DNA of 35,526 nucleotides, from NCBI GenBank assembly GCA_913055705.1, contig CAJXKT010000008.1:1-35526 (forward strand), in the 5' to 3' direction. This document shows positions 1 through 8,995 of this stretch, piece by piece. Source of the stretch: an uncultured bacterium. GTDB taxonomy: Bacteria; Planctomycetota; Brocadiia; Brocadiales; Scalinduaceae. The number at the start of each line of letters is the position of its first letter. Position 1 is the first letter of the stretch. A model generated the notes under the pieces. It was not told the origin of the DNA. It saw only the letters and a program-made list of their open reading frames with translations, and searched no databases. The position numbers and the translations under genes were made by a program.

Positions 1-391
1 GGGTAAAGGTAATGATCTTTATGAAGAGTTAGCCAGGCAGGCAGAAAGTATTAGTGCTGTAGAAAATCCTGATAAGGTTATAAGCCTGTTAGAACCATAT
101 AAGAGTGATCCGGAGAATAAATGTAGCCCTTTCTTCAATAGTTTAGCATTAGCTTATAAGGTTAAGAAAAATTATGATGAATCAATTAAGGTTTATAAGA
201 TAGCCATAGAATTGGAACCTATGAATCCCGCTATCAATCATAATTATGGTACAACGTTATATCATGTTGGTAAACCGGAAGAGGCTTTAAAATATCTGTT
301 AAAAAGTAAAGAATTGGGCTCTGACAACAAAAGGACAGATGAATGGATTGAGGGCATTTCAAAGCAGTTAGGTCTTCCTGTTAAAGATTGA
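1..391 (+). CDS. TPR-repeat protein, C-terminal part (5' truncated by window edge)
   Basis: An open frame enters from the left edge (codons start at base 2) and ends at TGA 389-391, giving about 129 residues. The residues carry helical tetratricopeptide-like repeats: the stretch beginning SPFFNSLALAYKVKKNYDES and continuing to a YKIAIELEPMNPAINHNYG segment has the usual TPR spacing (A at position 8, G/A at 20, P at the end), followed by a second unit around GKPEEALKYLLKSKELG. TPRs are protein-protein interaction scaffolds; partner and role cannot be read from this fragment. The gene converges on leuS, whose stop lies 33 bases away. The 5' part, and with it any signal peptide or fused domain, is outside the window. 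Confidence 0.8.
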   Translation, partial: GKGNDLYEELARQAESISAVENPDKVISLLEPYKSDPENKCSPFFNSLALAYKVKKNYDESIKVYKIAIELEPMNPAINHNYGTTLYHVGKPEEALKYLLKSKELGSDNKRTDEWIEGISKQLGLPVKD

Positions 392-404
392 TAACGATCA
401 TAAT

Positions 405-419
405 GGGGTGGGTGGGGGG
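405..419 (+). other. G-rich tract between convergent genes
   Basis: The 33-base gap between the TPR gene stop and the leuS stop contains runs of 4, 3 and 6 G separated by single T. This could form a two-tetrad quadruplex in the plus-strand transcript, but there are only three long runs, so a canonical three-tetrad structure is not encoded. No U-rich hairpin terminator is visible in this gap. Confidence 0.35.
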
Positions 420-424
420 ATATT

Positions 425-2944
425 TTACCTGACAACAAGGTTTACGAGCTTCTTTGGAATTACTATTGTCTTTATTATCTTTTTACCATCCAGATTTTCA
501 ATTATCTTCTGATCTTCCATCACGCGTGATTTCAAGTCATCTTCATTTATCTCTGACGGTACAACCAGTTTGCTTCTGACTTTGCCATTTATCTGGATCA
601 CCATCTCTACCTGATCAGCAGCAATAGCACTCTCATCATATGCCGGCCAGGGTACTGAGAATATGCCTGGGTTGTGTCCCAGTATCTCCCATAGTTCTTC
701 ACATATATGAGGGACGAAAGGCGCCAGAACCTTTACAATAGATTCAAGAGAGAGTCTCAGTACATTAAATTCGTTAATGGCTGCCTCGTCACTGAATTCC
801 TTGTCTCTAAGTCCTGCACTGAAACCCACGACCATATTGAGCAGTTCCATCACAGCTGCTATTGCAGTGTTAAAGCTCCATGATTTCTCAATATCCTCGG
901 TGACCTTCTTTATAGTTATGTTTATGTGCCTGTAGAGTTCTTTTGTCTCTTCTGAGAACAGGTCGCGTTTGATTTCTGTATCAGGAACAGTTTTGAAATG
1001 TCCTTCAAATTCTGTAATATTATTCCATAGCCTGTTCAGGAAACGATACGAACCAATGACGCCACGATCGTTCCATTCAGCATCCCTCTGTGGCGGGGCG
1101 ATAAACAACGTATAGAGCCGTTGTGTATCTGCACCGTATTTTTCCATGATCAAGTCGGGATTAACAACGTTGCCCTTTGATTTGGACATCTTGGCTCCGT
1201 TCTTGATGATCATGCCTTGAGTAAAAAGGTTTCTGAAAGGTTCATTGAAGTTTGTGAGTTTGAGATCAAAGAATACCTTTGTTATGAATCTTGAATAGAG
1301 GAGGTGTAAGATTGCATGTTCGATGCCGCCTATATATTGGTCAACAGGCAGCCACTTATTTACGTTCCCTGTGTCAAATGCCTGAGTATTATCTTTAGAG
1401 GAAAGATATCTCAGATAATACCAACTGGAATCAACGAAGGTATCCATCGTATCCGTCTCCCTCTTTGCACTGCCTCCACATTTCGGGCATGTTACGTTAA
1501 CGAATTCGTCCACGTCATCAAGCGGGCTACGGCCATGAGGCTTAAATTCAACCTTCTCCGGCAAGAGCACAGGAAGGTCTCCTTCCGGTACAGGTACAGT
1601 ACCACAGCTTTCGCAGTATATGATTGGTATCGGTGCTCCCCAGTATCTCTGTCTTGAGATTAACCAGTCTCTCAGCCTGAAATTTATGTTTTTCTCTCCA
1701 ATACCCTTTTCTTCAAAGAAGCTTATAATCTTTGGGATAGCTTCCCTGTTAGGTATTCCATCAAACTGCCCCGAATTAACCTGTGCTCCATCTTCAACAT
1801 AGGCTTCGGTCATATCTTCAGGACTTAGCGTGGTATCATTATCTGAAGGCTGAATGACTATCTTTATGGGCAGTTTGTATTTAACCGCAAATTCGAAATC
1901 TCTCTGGTCATGAGCTGGTACGGCCATAACGGCGCCTGTTCCGTATTCCATCAGCGCATAATTTGAAACCCATAAAGGAATTCTCTCGCCGTTAACGGGG
2001 TTAATGATATATCTACCCGTGAAGATTCCTTCCTTCTCAGTTCCTTCGGACGTCCTTTCAATAGTACTCTGGCCTCTGACCCTCTCTACAAATTCAGATA
2101 CAGGTTTTTCATGTTCAGTACCATTTATCAGTTCGTTTATTATAGGGTGTTCAGGAGCTAACGACATAAACGTGACACCGAATATAGTGTCCGGCCTTGT
2201 TGTGAAGCATGGAATTGTCTCGTCGGATCCTTCTAATTTGAAATTAATCCTTGCTCCTTCACTTCGGCCAATCCAGTTAGCCTGCATTGTCTTAACTTTC
2301 TCCGGCCAACCATCGAGGGTTTCGAGATCATCCAACAGTCTCTGCGCAAAATCACTGATCTTGAAAAACCACTGTTCAAGATATTTCTGCTCTATCCTGG
2401 TATCACATCTTTCACAAAGGTCATCAATAACCTGTTCGTTTGCCAGTACCGTTGCACAGGAAGGGCACCAGTTTACGGCGGCTTTCTTTTTGTATGCAAG
2501 ATTACTCTCGAATAGTTTGAGGAATATCCATTGAGTCCATTTATAATAATCCGGCTCACAGGATGTAACTTCCCTCTCCCAATCGTAACCCACACCCCAT
2601 CGTTCGAGCTGTACCTTCATTTTGCTTATGTTGTTCCTTGTGTGAATGGAGGGGTGGATACTATTGGCAATTGCTGCATTTTCTGCCGGCAGGCCAAAGG
2701 CATCCCATCCAATTGGCGAGAGGACTTTGAAACCCTTCATGATCTTATAGCGGGAGACAACGTCTCCGATTATATAGTTGCGTCCGTGACCAACGTGGAG
2801 TGTACCGGATGGATATGGAAACATTACGAGGCAGTAAAACTTGTCTTTGTCACACTCATTGTCGACTCTGAACAGGCCGTTTTCTTCCCAGAAATCCTGC
2901 CATTTCTTCTCTATTTCACCGAAATTGTATTCTTTATTACTCAT
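425..2944 (-). CDS. leuS: Leucyl-tRNA synthetase
   Basis: Charges tRNA-Leu with leucine in the cytoplasm (class I synthetase). The 839-residue product has the ATP-binding HIGH-type motif HVGH at residues 50-53 and KMSKS at 585-589, the editing (CP1) domain with TTRPDT at 248-253, and zinc-type Cys pairs (CPSC 160-163 with CERC 177-180; CESC 444-447 with CPKC 486-489). Length fits bacterial LeuRS. It starts at ATG 2944 with no obvious Shine-Dalgarno sequence. It follows gcvT on the same strand with 36 bases between them, so the two are probably cotranscribed from the promoter upstream of gcvT. Confidence 0.97.
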   Translation of the reverse strand: MSNKEYNFGEIEKKWQDFWEENGLFRVDNECDKDKFYCLVMFPYPSGTLHVGHGRNYIIGDVVSRYKIMKGFKVLSPIGWDAFGLPAENAAIANSIHPSIHTRNNISKMKVQLERWGVGYDWEREVTSCEPDYYKWTQWIFLKLFESNLAYKKKAAVNWCPSCATVLANEQVIDDLCERCDTRIEQKYLEQWFFKISDFAQRLLDDLETLDGWPEKVKTMQANWIGRSEGARINFKLEGSDETIPCFTTRPDTIFGVTFMSLAPEHPIINELINGTEHEKPVSEFVERVRGQSTIERTSEGTEKEGIFTGRYIINPVNGERIPLWVSNYALMEYGTGAVMAVPAHDQRDFEFAVKYKLPIKIVIQPSDNDTTLSPEDMTEAYVEDGAQVNSGQFDGIPNREAIPKIISFFEEKGIGEKNINFRLRDWLISRQRYWGAPIPIIYCESCGTVPVPEGDLPVLLPEKVEFKPHGRSPLDDVDEFVNVTCPKCGGSAKRETDTMDTFVDSSWYYLRYLSSKDNTQAFDTGNVNKWLPVDQYIGGIEHAILHLLYSRFITKVFFDLKLTNFNEPFRNLFTQGMIIKNGAKMSKSKGNVVNPDLIMEKYGADTQRLYTLFIAPPQRDAEWNDRGVIGSYRFLNRLWNNITEFEGHFKTVPDTEIKRDLFSEETKELYRHINITIKKVTEDIEKSWSFNTAIAAVMELLNMVVGFSAGLRDKEFSDEAAINEFNVLRLSLESIVKVLAPFVPHICEELWEILGHNPGIFSVPWPAYDESAIAADQVEMVIQINGKVRSKLVVPSEINEDDLKSRVMEDQKIIENLDGKKIIKTIVIPKKLVNLVVR

Positions 2945-2980
2945 AATGGATATTTGTTCAATGATATGTAATCAATTCAA

Positions 2981-4084
2981 CTATCTTTCTTTGTCTAAAG
3001 TACTAAAAGGTGTATCTACAATTTGAGCAGGGTAATCTGTCCCCCTGATCCTTATACTAACCATGCTTTTGTGTTCTGCGAAACGCTTGAGAACATATCC
3101 AAAGCCTATACCTATTACAAGGGAAGGACTGAACGTCCCACTAGTTACCTTGCCTACGACATTGTTGTTGTGTGTTATTTCATTGTCTGTCCTTGGTATT
3201 CCCTTATCACGCATCTTAAATGCGACAAACATTCGTTTTAATCCATACTTTTTGAGTCTTAATAAAGTGGCTTTACCAATAAAGTCTGTCTTCTCAAACT
3301 TTACAGCCCAGCCTATGCCGGCTTCCAGTGGTGTTATATAATCATCGATATCGTTTCCGTAGAGCAGGTAACCGGCCTCTAATCTCAAGGTATCTCTTGC
3401 ACCAAGGCCTACGGGTTTAAGGTCCATGTCCTTGCCTTTTTCAAGTAACATTTTCCATAAGTCTACGCAGTGTGAATTGTCGACAAAGATCTCAAATCCA
3501 TCCTCGCCCGTGTAACCCGTTCTGGATACTGTTAATTGTATTTCTCCCACTGTCACTTCCATAAAATGAAAATGGGAGAGTACGGAACATTCATCTCCTA
3601 ATGCCAGGCGTATGATTTCCTTGGACTTTGGTCCCTGCACAGCCAAAAGGGATATTTGATCACTTGCATCGTTTATATTTACATTATCTGACTTAAATTT
3701 ATTTATCCATTTATTGTCCTTCTTGATATTGCCACAATTTACTACGAGCATATATTTATCAAGATTGTATTTGAATATAACGATATCGTCAAGAATGCCT
3801 CCCTCTTCATCGCAGATAGGAGAGTATGCGGCTTTATGGTCCGGCAGGTTACTGATGTCATTTGTTATAATTTTCTGCACTAATTCTGTTGCTCCTTCTC
3901 CCTCTATAACGATTTCACCCATGTGTGAAATATCGAAGAGCCCGGCACTGTTTCTTACGCTTCTGTGTTCACTTATAATGGTGCTATATTCCAGAGGCAT
4001 AAGGAAGCCATGGTAATCTACAATCTTTGCCCGGAGATCTACATGTACGTCATATAAGGGTGTTTTCTTGTTATTGTCAGTCAA
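2981..4084 (-). CDS. gcvT: Aminomethyltransferase (glycine cleavage T protein)
   Basis: Transfers the methylene group from aminomethyl-lipoyl H protein to tetrahydrofolate, releasing ammonia. The 367-residue product shows family landmarks: an N-terminal TPLYDVHVDLRAKIVDYHG stretch, FDISHMGE, the RTGYTGEDGFE segment and GLGARDTLRLEAG. The longest open frame begins 26 codons upstream at ATG 4162, but TTG 4082-4084 is the better start: it gives normal family length, has GAGGAG at 4091-4096 six bases upstream, and the promoter (-35 at 4157-4162) overlaps the upstream ATG, which would therefore not be transcribed. The other glycine cleavage genes (gcvH, gcvP) are not nearby. With the folate C1 enzyme AcsE in the same window, a C1 role is consistent. 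Confidence 0.93.
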   Translation of the reverse strand: MTDNNKKTPLYDVHVDLRAKIVDYHGFLMPLEYSTIISEHRSVRNSAGLFDISHMGEIVIEGEGATELVQKIITNDISNLPDHKAAYSPICDEEGGILDDIVIFKYNLDKYMLVVNCGNIKKDNKWINKFKSDNVNINDASDQISLLAVQGPKSKEIIRLALGDECSVLSHFHFMEVTVGEIQLTVSRTGYTGEDGFEIFVDNSHCVDLWKMLLEKGKDMDLKPVGLGARDTLRLEAGYLLYGNDIDDYITPLEAGIGWAVKFEKTDFIGKATLLRLKKYGLKRMFVAFKMRDKGIPRTDNEITHNNNVVGKVTSGTFSPSLVIGIGFGYVLKRFAEHKSMVSIRIRGTDYPAQIVDTPFSTLDKER

Positions 4085-4090
4085 CAGGAA

Positions 4091-4096
4091 CTCCTC
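4091..4096 (-). promoter_or_regulatory. Ribosome binding site deciding the gcvT TTG start
   Basis: The minus strand reads GAGGAG here, six bases before TTG 4084. No comparable site precedes ATG 4162. This is what moves the gcvT start. Confidence 0.7.
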
Positions 4097-4112
4097 TTTC
4101 TTAAGAATTTCC

Positions 4113-4141
4113 TTGTAAAGTTTATGCCATATTAATATATT
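4113..4141 (+). promoter_or_regulatory. Candidate plus-strand promoter sharing its -10 with the gcvT promoter
   Basis: TTGTAA (4113-4118, 4 of 6) and TATATT (4136-4141, 5 of 6) are 17 bases apart. The near-palindromic stretch TAATATATTA supplies the -10 on both strands, so the two divergent promoters overlap. Confidence 0.4.
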
Positions 4142-4162
4142 AAACTTGAACGAAAATATCAA
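4134..4162 (-). promoter_or_regulatory. Sigma-70-type promoter for gcvT-leuS
   Basis: On the minus strand, TTGATA (4157-4162, 5 of 6 to consensus) is followed after exactly 17 bases by TATATT (4134-4139, 5 of 6). The predicted transcript start is near 4127, leaving a leader of about 40 bases to the TTG start of gcvT. Confidence 0.55.
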
Positions 4163-4173
4163 AGAGAATAATT

Positions 4174-4761
4174 ATGAGATCAGTACAGGATGAAAAAATC
4201 AAAAGGATCCTTGTTGCTTGTGTTGTGTTAATCGTTATATGCGTGGTGTGTATATTAGCCTCTATAAGGTTTATGGATAAATACAGTGACAAAGTTGCTG
4301 AGACAGCATCATTAAGGCAAAAACTGGTTGAACTTGAGCGGGATGTTAAAAAGCTGGATCTCAAGACAAAGGAACTGGAGGCCGTGCGATATGATCTGAG
4401 CCTGGAGAAAAGGGGAATAACAAAAGATTATTCAACCATTAAAGATAAATATGTTTCACTCGGAAAGACGATAAAGACTTTGGAAAGAGATGTCAATATT
4501 TTACAGGAAGCATTTAAGATGGTTGGAGTGAATGAAACTGATCCCTTAATAGCTGATGAAGAAGGTAGTGGAAATGAATCGCAATTGCTAGTGCTGCAAA
4601 GTCGAAATGATGAGTTACTGAGAGAACTGGCCGTTAAGACGAAGGAAAAGATGATACTCAAGATTGCATTAGAGTCACAGGCTAAAAGATTGGGCCTGTC
4701 AGAGCAATATGACCCGGAACTAAAGAAAATATTGAAAGACCTTGTATCCAGTCTGCAGTAA
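4174..4761 (+). CDS. Membrane-anchored coiled-coil protein, unknown function
   Basis: The 195-residue product has one hydrophobic segment at about residues 11-33 (ILVACVVLIVICVVCILASI), followed by a long, charged, heptad-like region from about 38 to 110 and another from about 135 to 190. The pattern is that of a single-pass inner-membrane protein with a periplasmic or cytoplasmic coiled coil, but no domain family is recognised. It is transcribed divergently from gcvT with an overlapping promoter and converges on the epimerase gene 31 bases downstream. No terminator hairpin is visible between the two. Confidence 0.75.
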   Translation: MRSVQDEKIKRILVACVVLIVICVVCILASIRFMDKYSDKVAETASLRQKLVELERDVKKLDLKTKELEAVRYDLSLEKRGITKDYSTIKDKYVSLGKTIKTLERDVNILQEAFKMVGVNETDPLIADEEGSGNESQLLVLQSRNDELLRELAVKTKEKMILKIALESQAKRLGLSEQYDPELKKILKDLVSSLQ

Positions 4762-4792
4762 GAAAATCATTTCAATTCCTACCTGATTTAAT

Positions 4793-5683
4793 TTACAAGT
4801 AAGTCCTGATTGTATCTTCAAAAGGCTTTGGCTGTATCTTGAAATCTCTCTTCATCTCAGTAATGTCACAGACGTTGTCTTCTCTGAGCATGATTAATTG
4901 ATCCCTGTTCAAGGGTGGGTTTGATGATGTTTTCTCCATTAAGAAGGCGAGGGGCTTAAACATTGCCACTGGCAGGTGCATCTTGAATCTGTTCTTTTGC
5001 ATAACCTTCATGATCGTATCAAGTATTTCGTTAAACGAGATTGCATCCGGCCCGCCGATTTCATAAGTCTTATCTGAAATGTTGTCATTGACTGCTGCCT
5101 CATAGAAACAATGTGCAACATCGCCAACATAAATCGGCTGCATCCTGGATTTGCCTTTTCCTATTACGGGGATTATGCGGGTGATAAAGGTCTGTTTAAT
5201 CATTTTTGCAAACATATTTACAAATTCATCATCTGCACCGCAGATGATTGGAGGCCGGAGGATTACATATTTCAGGCCGCTGTTTCTCACAGCCTCTTCG
5301 GCCTGCCACTTTGTTTTATGATATCGGCTTATACCGTCGGGTCTTGTCCCCAGTGCACTCATATGTATATACTTCTTTATCTCTGCATTCTTGGACGCAT
5401 CTAAAATATTCTTTGTCCCTTCAGTATGAATTCTCTCAAATGTTGCGCCCTTTATTTCCTTTATAATCCCCACCAGATGTATAACTGTGTCAATGCCATT
5501 AAATGCTTCTTTAAGTGTGTCAGGGACAAGAATATCACCGGTACAAAACTCTACATCCATGCCATCGAGTACATCCCTGGGAGAGGACTCACGCACAAGG
5601 CATCTTACCTGTTGTCCTTTTTCCACAAGTAATCGTACAATGTTTCTTCCGACAAATCCTGTACCGCCTGTTACCAGAATCAT
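4793..5683 (-). CDS. NAD(P)-dependent epimerase/dehydratase-like protein (atypical SDR, NDUFA9-like)
   Basis: Extended short-chain dehydrogenase/reductase fold. The 296-residue product has the nucleotide-binding GGTGFVG motif at residues 6-12, an acidic GDI segment near 49-51, and a YxxxK catalytic pair (Tyr121, Lys125 in YHKTK). The 'atypical SDR' subgroup related to the complex I subunit NDUFA9 often has this compact length and the opening ILVTGGTGFVGR; its bacterial substrates are mostly unknown (sugar nucleotides, quinones and lipids are all possible). The start codon overlaps the stop of the upstream pore protein by four bases (ATGA), which implies translational coupling within the plsC - pore - epimerase group. 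Confidence 0.85.
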   Translation of the reverse strand: MILVTGGTGFVGRNIVRLLVEKGQQVRCLVRESSPRDVLDGMDVEFCTGDILVPDTLKEAFNGIDTVIHLVGIIKEIKGATFERIHTEGTKNILDASKNAEIKKYIHMSALGTRPDGISRYHKTKWQAEEAVRNSGLKYVILRPPIICGADDEFVNMFAKMIKQTFITRIIPVIGKGKSRMQPIYVGDVAHCFYEAAVNDNISDKTYEIGGPDAISFNEILDTIMKVMQKNRFKMHLPVAMFKPLAFLMEKTSSNPPLNRDQLIMLREDNVCDITEMKRDFKIQPKPFEDTIRTYL

Positions 5684-6195
5684 ATCACATACTCCTGATT
5701 ATTCGATTTCTTCTTTTGTTGCTTCTTCTTCAAGCGCTCTACATGAATAATAAGCGTATCAACTGTCTCCTTCAGAAGATCGAGTTCGTCAATTGTCAAA
5801 TCGTTTAACTGTTCAAGATTGTACTCAATCGTATCGACTATTTTTTTGGCCGGGCGCTGCATTGGACGCATAAAATAAGTTGTAACAGTTGCCACTATAG
5901 TTCCAAAAAAGATTACGGAACCAACTACTATCCATATAGCTCCAATCAACTGAGCAATATCAGATTGTGGTGTATCAGCTATACCGGCTGTCGAGAACGC
6001 AGCTATACCCCAATACAAGGCGTCACCATAAGAGGTTATGGTTGCCCCTTCAGTGCCTCTTTCGGCAAAATACAATCCGGTTGAAAAAGCAAACCACAGT
6101 ATAACCAGAAGGAAAATCATTTTGGTAAATGGCGTGTGAGTTGCGATATCTTTTATAAATCTCTTAGGCCTGGAATTCAGCTTTTTTCTTTTCAT
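5680..6195 (-). CDS. Two-TM pore-loop (Ion_trans_2-like) membrane protein with degenerate filter
   Basis: The 171-residue product has TM1 at about 25-44, a pore-helix-like segment at about 58-72, TM2 at about 82-108 and a charged coiled-coil tail from about 115 to 163. The arrangement is that of small 2TM potassium channels, but the filter position reads TAGIAD (69-74) instead of TVGYGD: the Tyr and second Gly are replaced. It may be a non-selective or non-conducting relative. The tail could drive oligomerisation. Its stop overlaps the epimerase start by four bases. Residues 7-39 recur almost unchanged in the frameshifted gene at 9226-9737. Confidence 0.7.
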   Translation of the reverse strand: MKRKKLNSRPKRFIKDIATHTPFTKMIFLLVILWFAFSTGLYFAERGTEGATITSYGDALYWGIAAFSTAGIADTPQSDIAQLIGAIWIVVGSVIFFGTIVATVTTYFMRPMQRPAKKIVDTIEYNLEQLNDLTIDELDLLKETVDTLIIHVERLKKKQQKKKSNNQEYVI

Positions 6196-6234
6196 AGCTT
6201 GTTTATACTATAAACATTTGGATTTCTCCAACCG

Positions 6235-6897
6235 TTATTTTGCCATTTTTATTCTTTTTAATACACCATCAGATGCTTTTCGTAATTCAGAAAGGCTTTC
6301 CGGAATCTTTCCGATTGTTTCATCAATCTTAAAAGGTTTGCCGAAAACTATCTTTATCCAATGTCTTCCTGTCAGCAGGTCGATTACAGACCCTCCGAGG
6401 ACACTAACAGTACCGTCAAGATTAGACTCAATCTTAAGAGGTACAATCAATTTATTGCTTTTAGCGGCCACATATGAAATTCCCCTGCGCGCTCTTCTCG
6501 TTATGGGTACGTCTCTGTTTAAACCGCCTTCAGGGAATATGACAATCCTTTCACCCTGGTCTAGTTTTTCTATTAACGGCCTGCTGGATAATTCCAGATC
6601 CTTACCCTTTCTAGCGCGAATTGCTCCAACAAAGCGATAAAAAAACAGTAATTTATAAAAGAAATCACTTGCCATGTAAAAAAGCGGAATATATTTCAAA
6701 CGAAACGGCAGGGCAATAAAAACAGATATGGGGTCCAGATATGAGACGTGATTTACGGCTAGAATAAACGAAGTGCCTGCCTTTTCCAGATTGTCAGTTC
6801 TTTCGACCTTAAAATTAAGAAATATTCTAAACAAAAACAGAAAGGGCCAATAAAATGATATTTGCAATACTTTTGTAAGGTTTCTACGAATATTCAT
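6235..6897 (-). CDS. 1-acyl-sn-glycerol-3-phosphate acyltransferase family protein (PlsC-like)
   Basis: Membrane-associated acyltransferase expected to move an acyl chain onto lysophosphatidic acid or a related acceptor. Motif I is NHVSYLD (the HX4D pair His50/Asp55), and motif III is FPEGG at 121-125. The 220-residue length and the N-terminal hydrophobic stretch (about 12-30) fit the family. The basic region around GAIRARKGKD corresponds to motif II. It lies 39 bases upstream of the pore protein on the same strand. PlsC paralogues are common, so the acceptor is not assured. No good Shine-Dalgarno sequence precedes ATG 6897. Confidence 0.87.
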   Translation of the reverse strand: MNIRRNLTKVLQISFYWPFLFLFRIFLNFKVERTDNLEKAGTSFILAVNHVSYLDPISVFIALPFRLKYIPLFYMASDFFYKLLFFYRFVGAIRARKGKDLELSSRPLIEKLDQGERIVIFPEGGLNRDVPITRRARRGISYVAAKSNKLIVPLKIESNLDGTVSVLGGSVIDLLTGRHWIKIVFGKPFKIDETIGKIPESLSELRKASDGVLKRIKMAK

Positions 6898-6962
6898 ATA
6901 GTCTGGCCAAATTAATCGAGTTTACAGGTAATGACATCGCAAAAATACTAACTAATTCTGTA

Positions 6963-8738
6963 TCAGAAAGGCCATAGAATTGGTATGAGAAATACTGCCA
7001 ATCCCCAGAATATCAGGTTCAGTGGACCACCAACACGCGTATAGTCAAAGAACCGATATCCGCCCGGAGCATGGATCATCGTATTTGTTTGATACCCTAT
7101 CGGTGTTGCAAAACTTGTAGATGCGGCAAATGTAATTGCTACCAGAAACGGTCTGGGATCCACATCCATGGACGCTGCTATGGATAACCCAATAGGCGCA
7201 ATGATCACGGCAGCAGCATTATTTGACATAAGCTCTGTTAGAATCGCGGTAATTAAATATAACAGTGCCAGAACAACAATGGGTCCACAACCTGCAAATG
7301 GATTCAATATAGTGTTTACCAGCCAGAGAGCGGTACCGCTTTGTTGCATAGCAAGACCTAAAGGAAGAACACCTCCGAGCAGGAAGATAATCTTCCAATC
7401 AATTGCTTCGTATGCTTCTTCTATTGTAAGGCACCGGCTGACAACCATGCCAACAGCGCCGATCAGTGCCGCAGCCAGTATCGGGATAATATTTAACACC
7501 GTTAAAGTTATTACAGCAAGAAACAGAAACAATGCGATGATGACCTTATCCTTACGAACATATAGTTCGGTTAACTCGTTTGTTACAATCAGATCAGAGG
7601 ATTTAAGCAGGCGCGGTATATCACCTTTATCCGCTTGCAGAAGTAACGTATCCCCGTTCTCAAGAAAGACCTCAGCTACACGATCACGTATAATCTTACC
7701 CCGACGCTGTACAGCAAGGACAACACACTTATACCTACGGAAGAATCCAAAATTTTGCAACGTGTGGCTGGCCAACTTTGACCGTGGCGGGATAAGCACT
7801 TCAACTAACTTAATATCATTTGAACTGATTTTCTTGTCATCCATTTTAGTCTTTGCGTGGATTTCAAGGCCATATTTATCCTGCATGGCAATAAGCGTAT
7901 CCACATTACCGTGGAGCAGGAGAATATCACCTTCTTTAATTTTGGTCCTTGGTGGTTTTGAAGTTTCTTTTCTATTTCGTATAAACTTGATAAGGTCTAC
8001 TTTCTCGTCTTTTTTCACCTTGCTCTTTTCCCAGGTTGTTCCGATCAGTGAGGAATTTTCTGCAACCTGCAATTCAGCCAGGTAGTCAGCAAGGTGATAT
8101 CGATCCACGTTCTGTTCTTCTCCAGTGCGCTTTGGTAAAAACCAGCGGGCTATTGTCAGGTAGCTTATGCCGACAACCGTCATTACGAGTCCCAACGGCC
8201 CAAACTCAAAAAATTCAAAAGCTTCCATCCCGTTGTTTGTTGCAATTGAGTTAATCAGGATATTGGTAGAGCTACCGATTAGCGTACAAACACCTCCAAA
8301 CTGGCTTGCGAATGAAAGTGGCATCAGTACCCGGGAAGATGATAATTTACGGGATTTTGCAAGCATGATTGCAACAGGAATGAATATGGCAACCGTAGCT
8401 GTGTTTATGATGAATGCGGACAGAAGGGCAATCGTAATACAGAGGACGACAATAAGCCGTGGTTCGGTTTTCCCTGCCAATCTGTCTATATGGCGTGCAA
8501 GCCATTCCACAAGGCCGGTCCGTACCAGTCCTGCACTTAATACAAACATAGCAGTAATAATTGCCGTTGCAGAACTTGCAAAACCGTAGAGTGCCTGATT
8601 TGTATTGATTAGTCCCAACACAATAAGCACAACCAACACGCACAGGGCTGTCAAGTCGAACCGGAGCTTTCCGGAAATAAAGAAGAACATTGCGGCCACG
8701 ACCACAATGAGTACCAATATTACGTTAATGTCCGGCAT
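6963..8738 (-). CDS. SLC13/DASS-type anion:sodium symporter with two RCK_C (TrkA-C) domains
   Basis: Inner-membrane transporter, probably for sulfate, phosphate-like anions or dicarboxylates. The 591-residue product has an N-terminal membrane half (about 1-200) with NTATVAIF at 112-119 and the substrate-site motif SSTN at 156-159. A cytoplasmic insert of two RCK_C/TrkA-C-like domains follows (about 215-297 and 303-385). The C-terminal membrane half (about 398-591) carries SNNAAA at 505-510 and a QTNTM re-entrant motif at 550-554. This layout matches the large bacterial 'SLC13 with TrkA-C' group, in which the RCK_C insert probably senses a ligand. The substrate cannot be assigned from sequence alone. 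It lies 33 bases downstream of the two-TM peptide. Confidence 0.88.
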   Translation of the reverse strand: MPDINVILVLIVVVAAMFFFISGKLRFDLTALCVLVVLIVLGLINTNQALYGFASSATAIITAMFVLSAGLVRTGLVEWLARHIDRLAGKTEPRLIVVLCITIALLSAFIINTATVAIFIPVAIMLAKSRKLSSSRVLMPLSFASQFGGVCTLIGSSTNILINSIATNNGMEAFEFFEFGPLGLVMTVVGISYLTIARWFLPKRTGEEQNVDRYHLADYLAELQVAENSSLIGTTWEKSKVKKDEKVDLIKFIRNRKETSKPPRTKIKEGDILLLHGNVDTLIAMQDKYGLEIHAKTKMDDKKISSNDIKLVEVLIPPRSKLASHTLQNFGFFRRYKCVVLAVQRRGKIIRDRVAEVFLENGDTLLLQADKGDIPRLLKSSDLIVTNELTELYVRKDKVIIALFLFLAVITLTVLNIIPILAAALIGAVGMVVSRCLTIEEAYEAIDWKIIFLLGGVLPLGLAMQQSGTALWLVNTILNPFAGCGPIVVLALLYLITAILTELMSNNAAAVIIAPIGLSIAASMDVDPRPFLVAITFAASTSFATPIGYQTNTMIHAPGGYRFFDYTRVGGPLNLIFWGLAVFLIPILWPF

Positions 8739-8771
8739 ATTATCTTAATTGACAGCATTCAGGGCATTTTA

Positions 8772-8984
8772 CTAATTGTCAGATTTTCCTTTATCATCTA
8801 TGCTTTTCTTGAGTGATCCTATTGCATGTATAATACAAGCTCCCAACATCAAGATAGAAGCTATTAAAATGACCATAAGTGACTCTATTTCCTGGGTTGA
8901 GCCATCTGCCGTTAAGATCATTAAAGCACCGAATATAATTGACAACACAGATACCGCAAAAAGACTTATTTTCATTATCTTCAT
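8772..8984 (-). CDS. Small two-TM membrane protein, unknown
   Basis: The 70-residue product has two hydrophobic segments (about 5-26 and 36-58) and a lysine/aspartate-rich tail. The start at ATG 8984 is well supported by GGAGGG a few bases upstream. No family recognised. It sits directly upstream of the SLC13-type transporter on the same strand, so it may be an accessory peptide of that transporter (inference from position only). An inverted repeat flanks the sequence just upstream of its ribosome binding site. Confidence 0.7.
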   Translation of the reverse strand: MKIMKISLFAVSVLSIIFGALMILTADGSTQEIESLMVILIASILMLGACIIHAIGSLKKSIDDKGKSDN

Positions 8985-8995
8985 ATTCCCTCCTT

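Noticed and set aside
2004-2971. Plus-strand open frames of 146-176 residues opposite leuS
   Set aside because: They are antisense to a complete, motif-bearing leuS and have no family features.
4085-4162. 26-residue N-terminal extension of GcvT from ATG 4162
   Set aside because: It makes the protein longer than the family, has no ribosome binding site, and overlaps the -35 of the promoter; GAGGAG before TTG 4084 fits better.
7168-8085. 305-residue open frame on the plus strand
   Set aside because: It lies wholly antisense to the SLC13-type transporter, whose family motifs are clear, and its product has no recognisable domain. It is a shadow of the coding strand.
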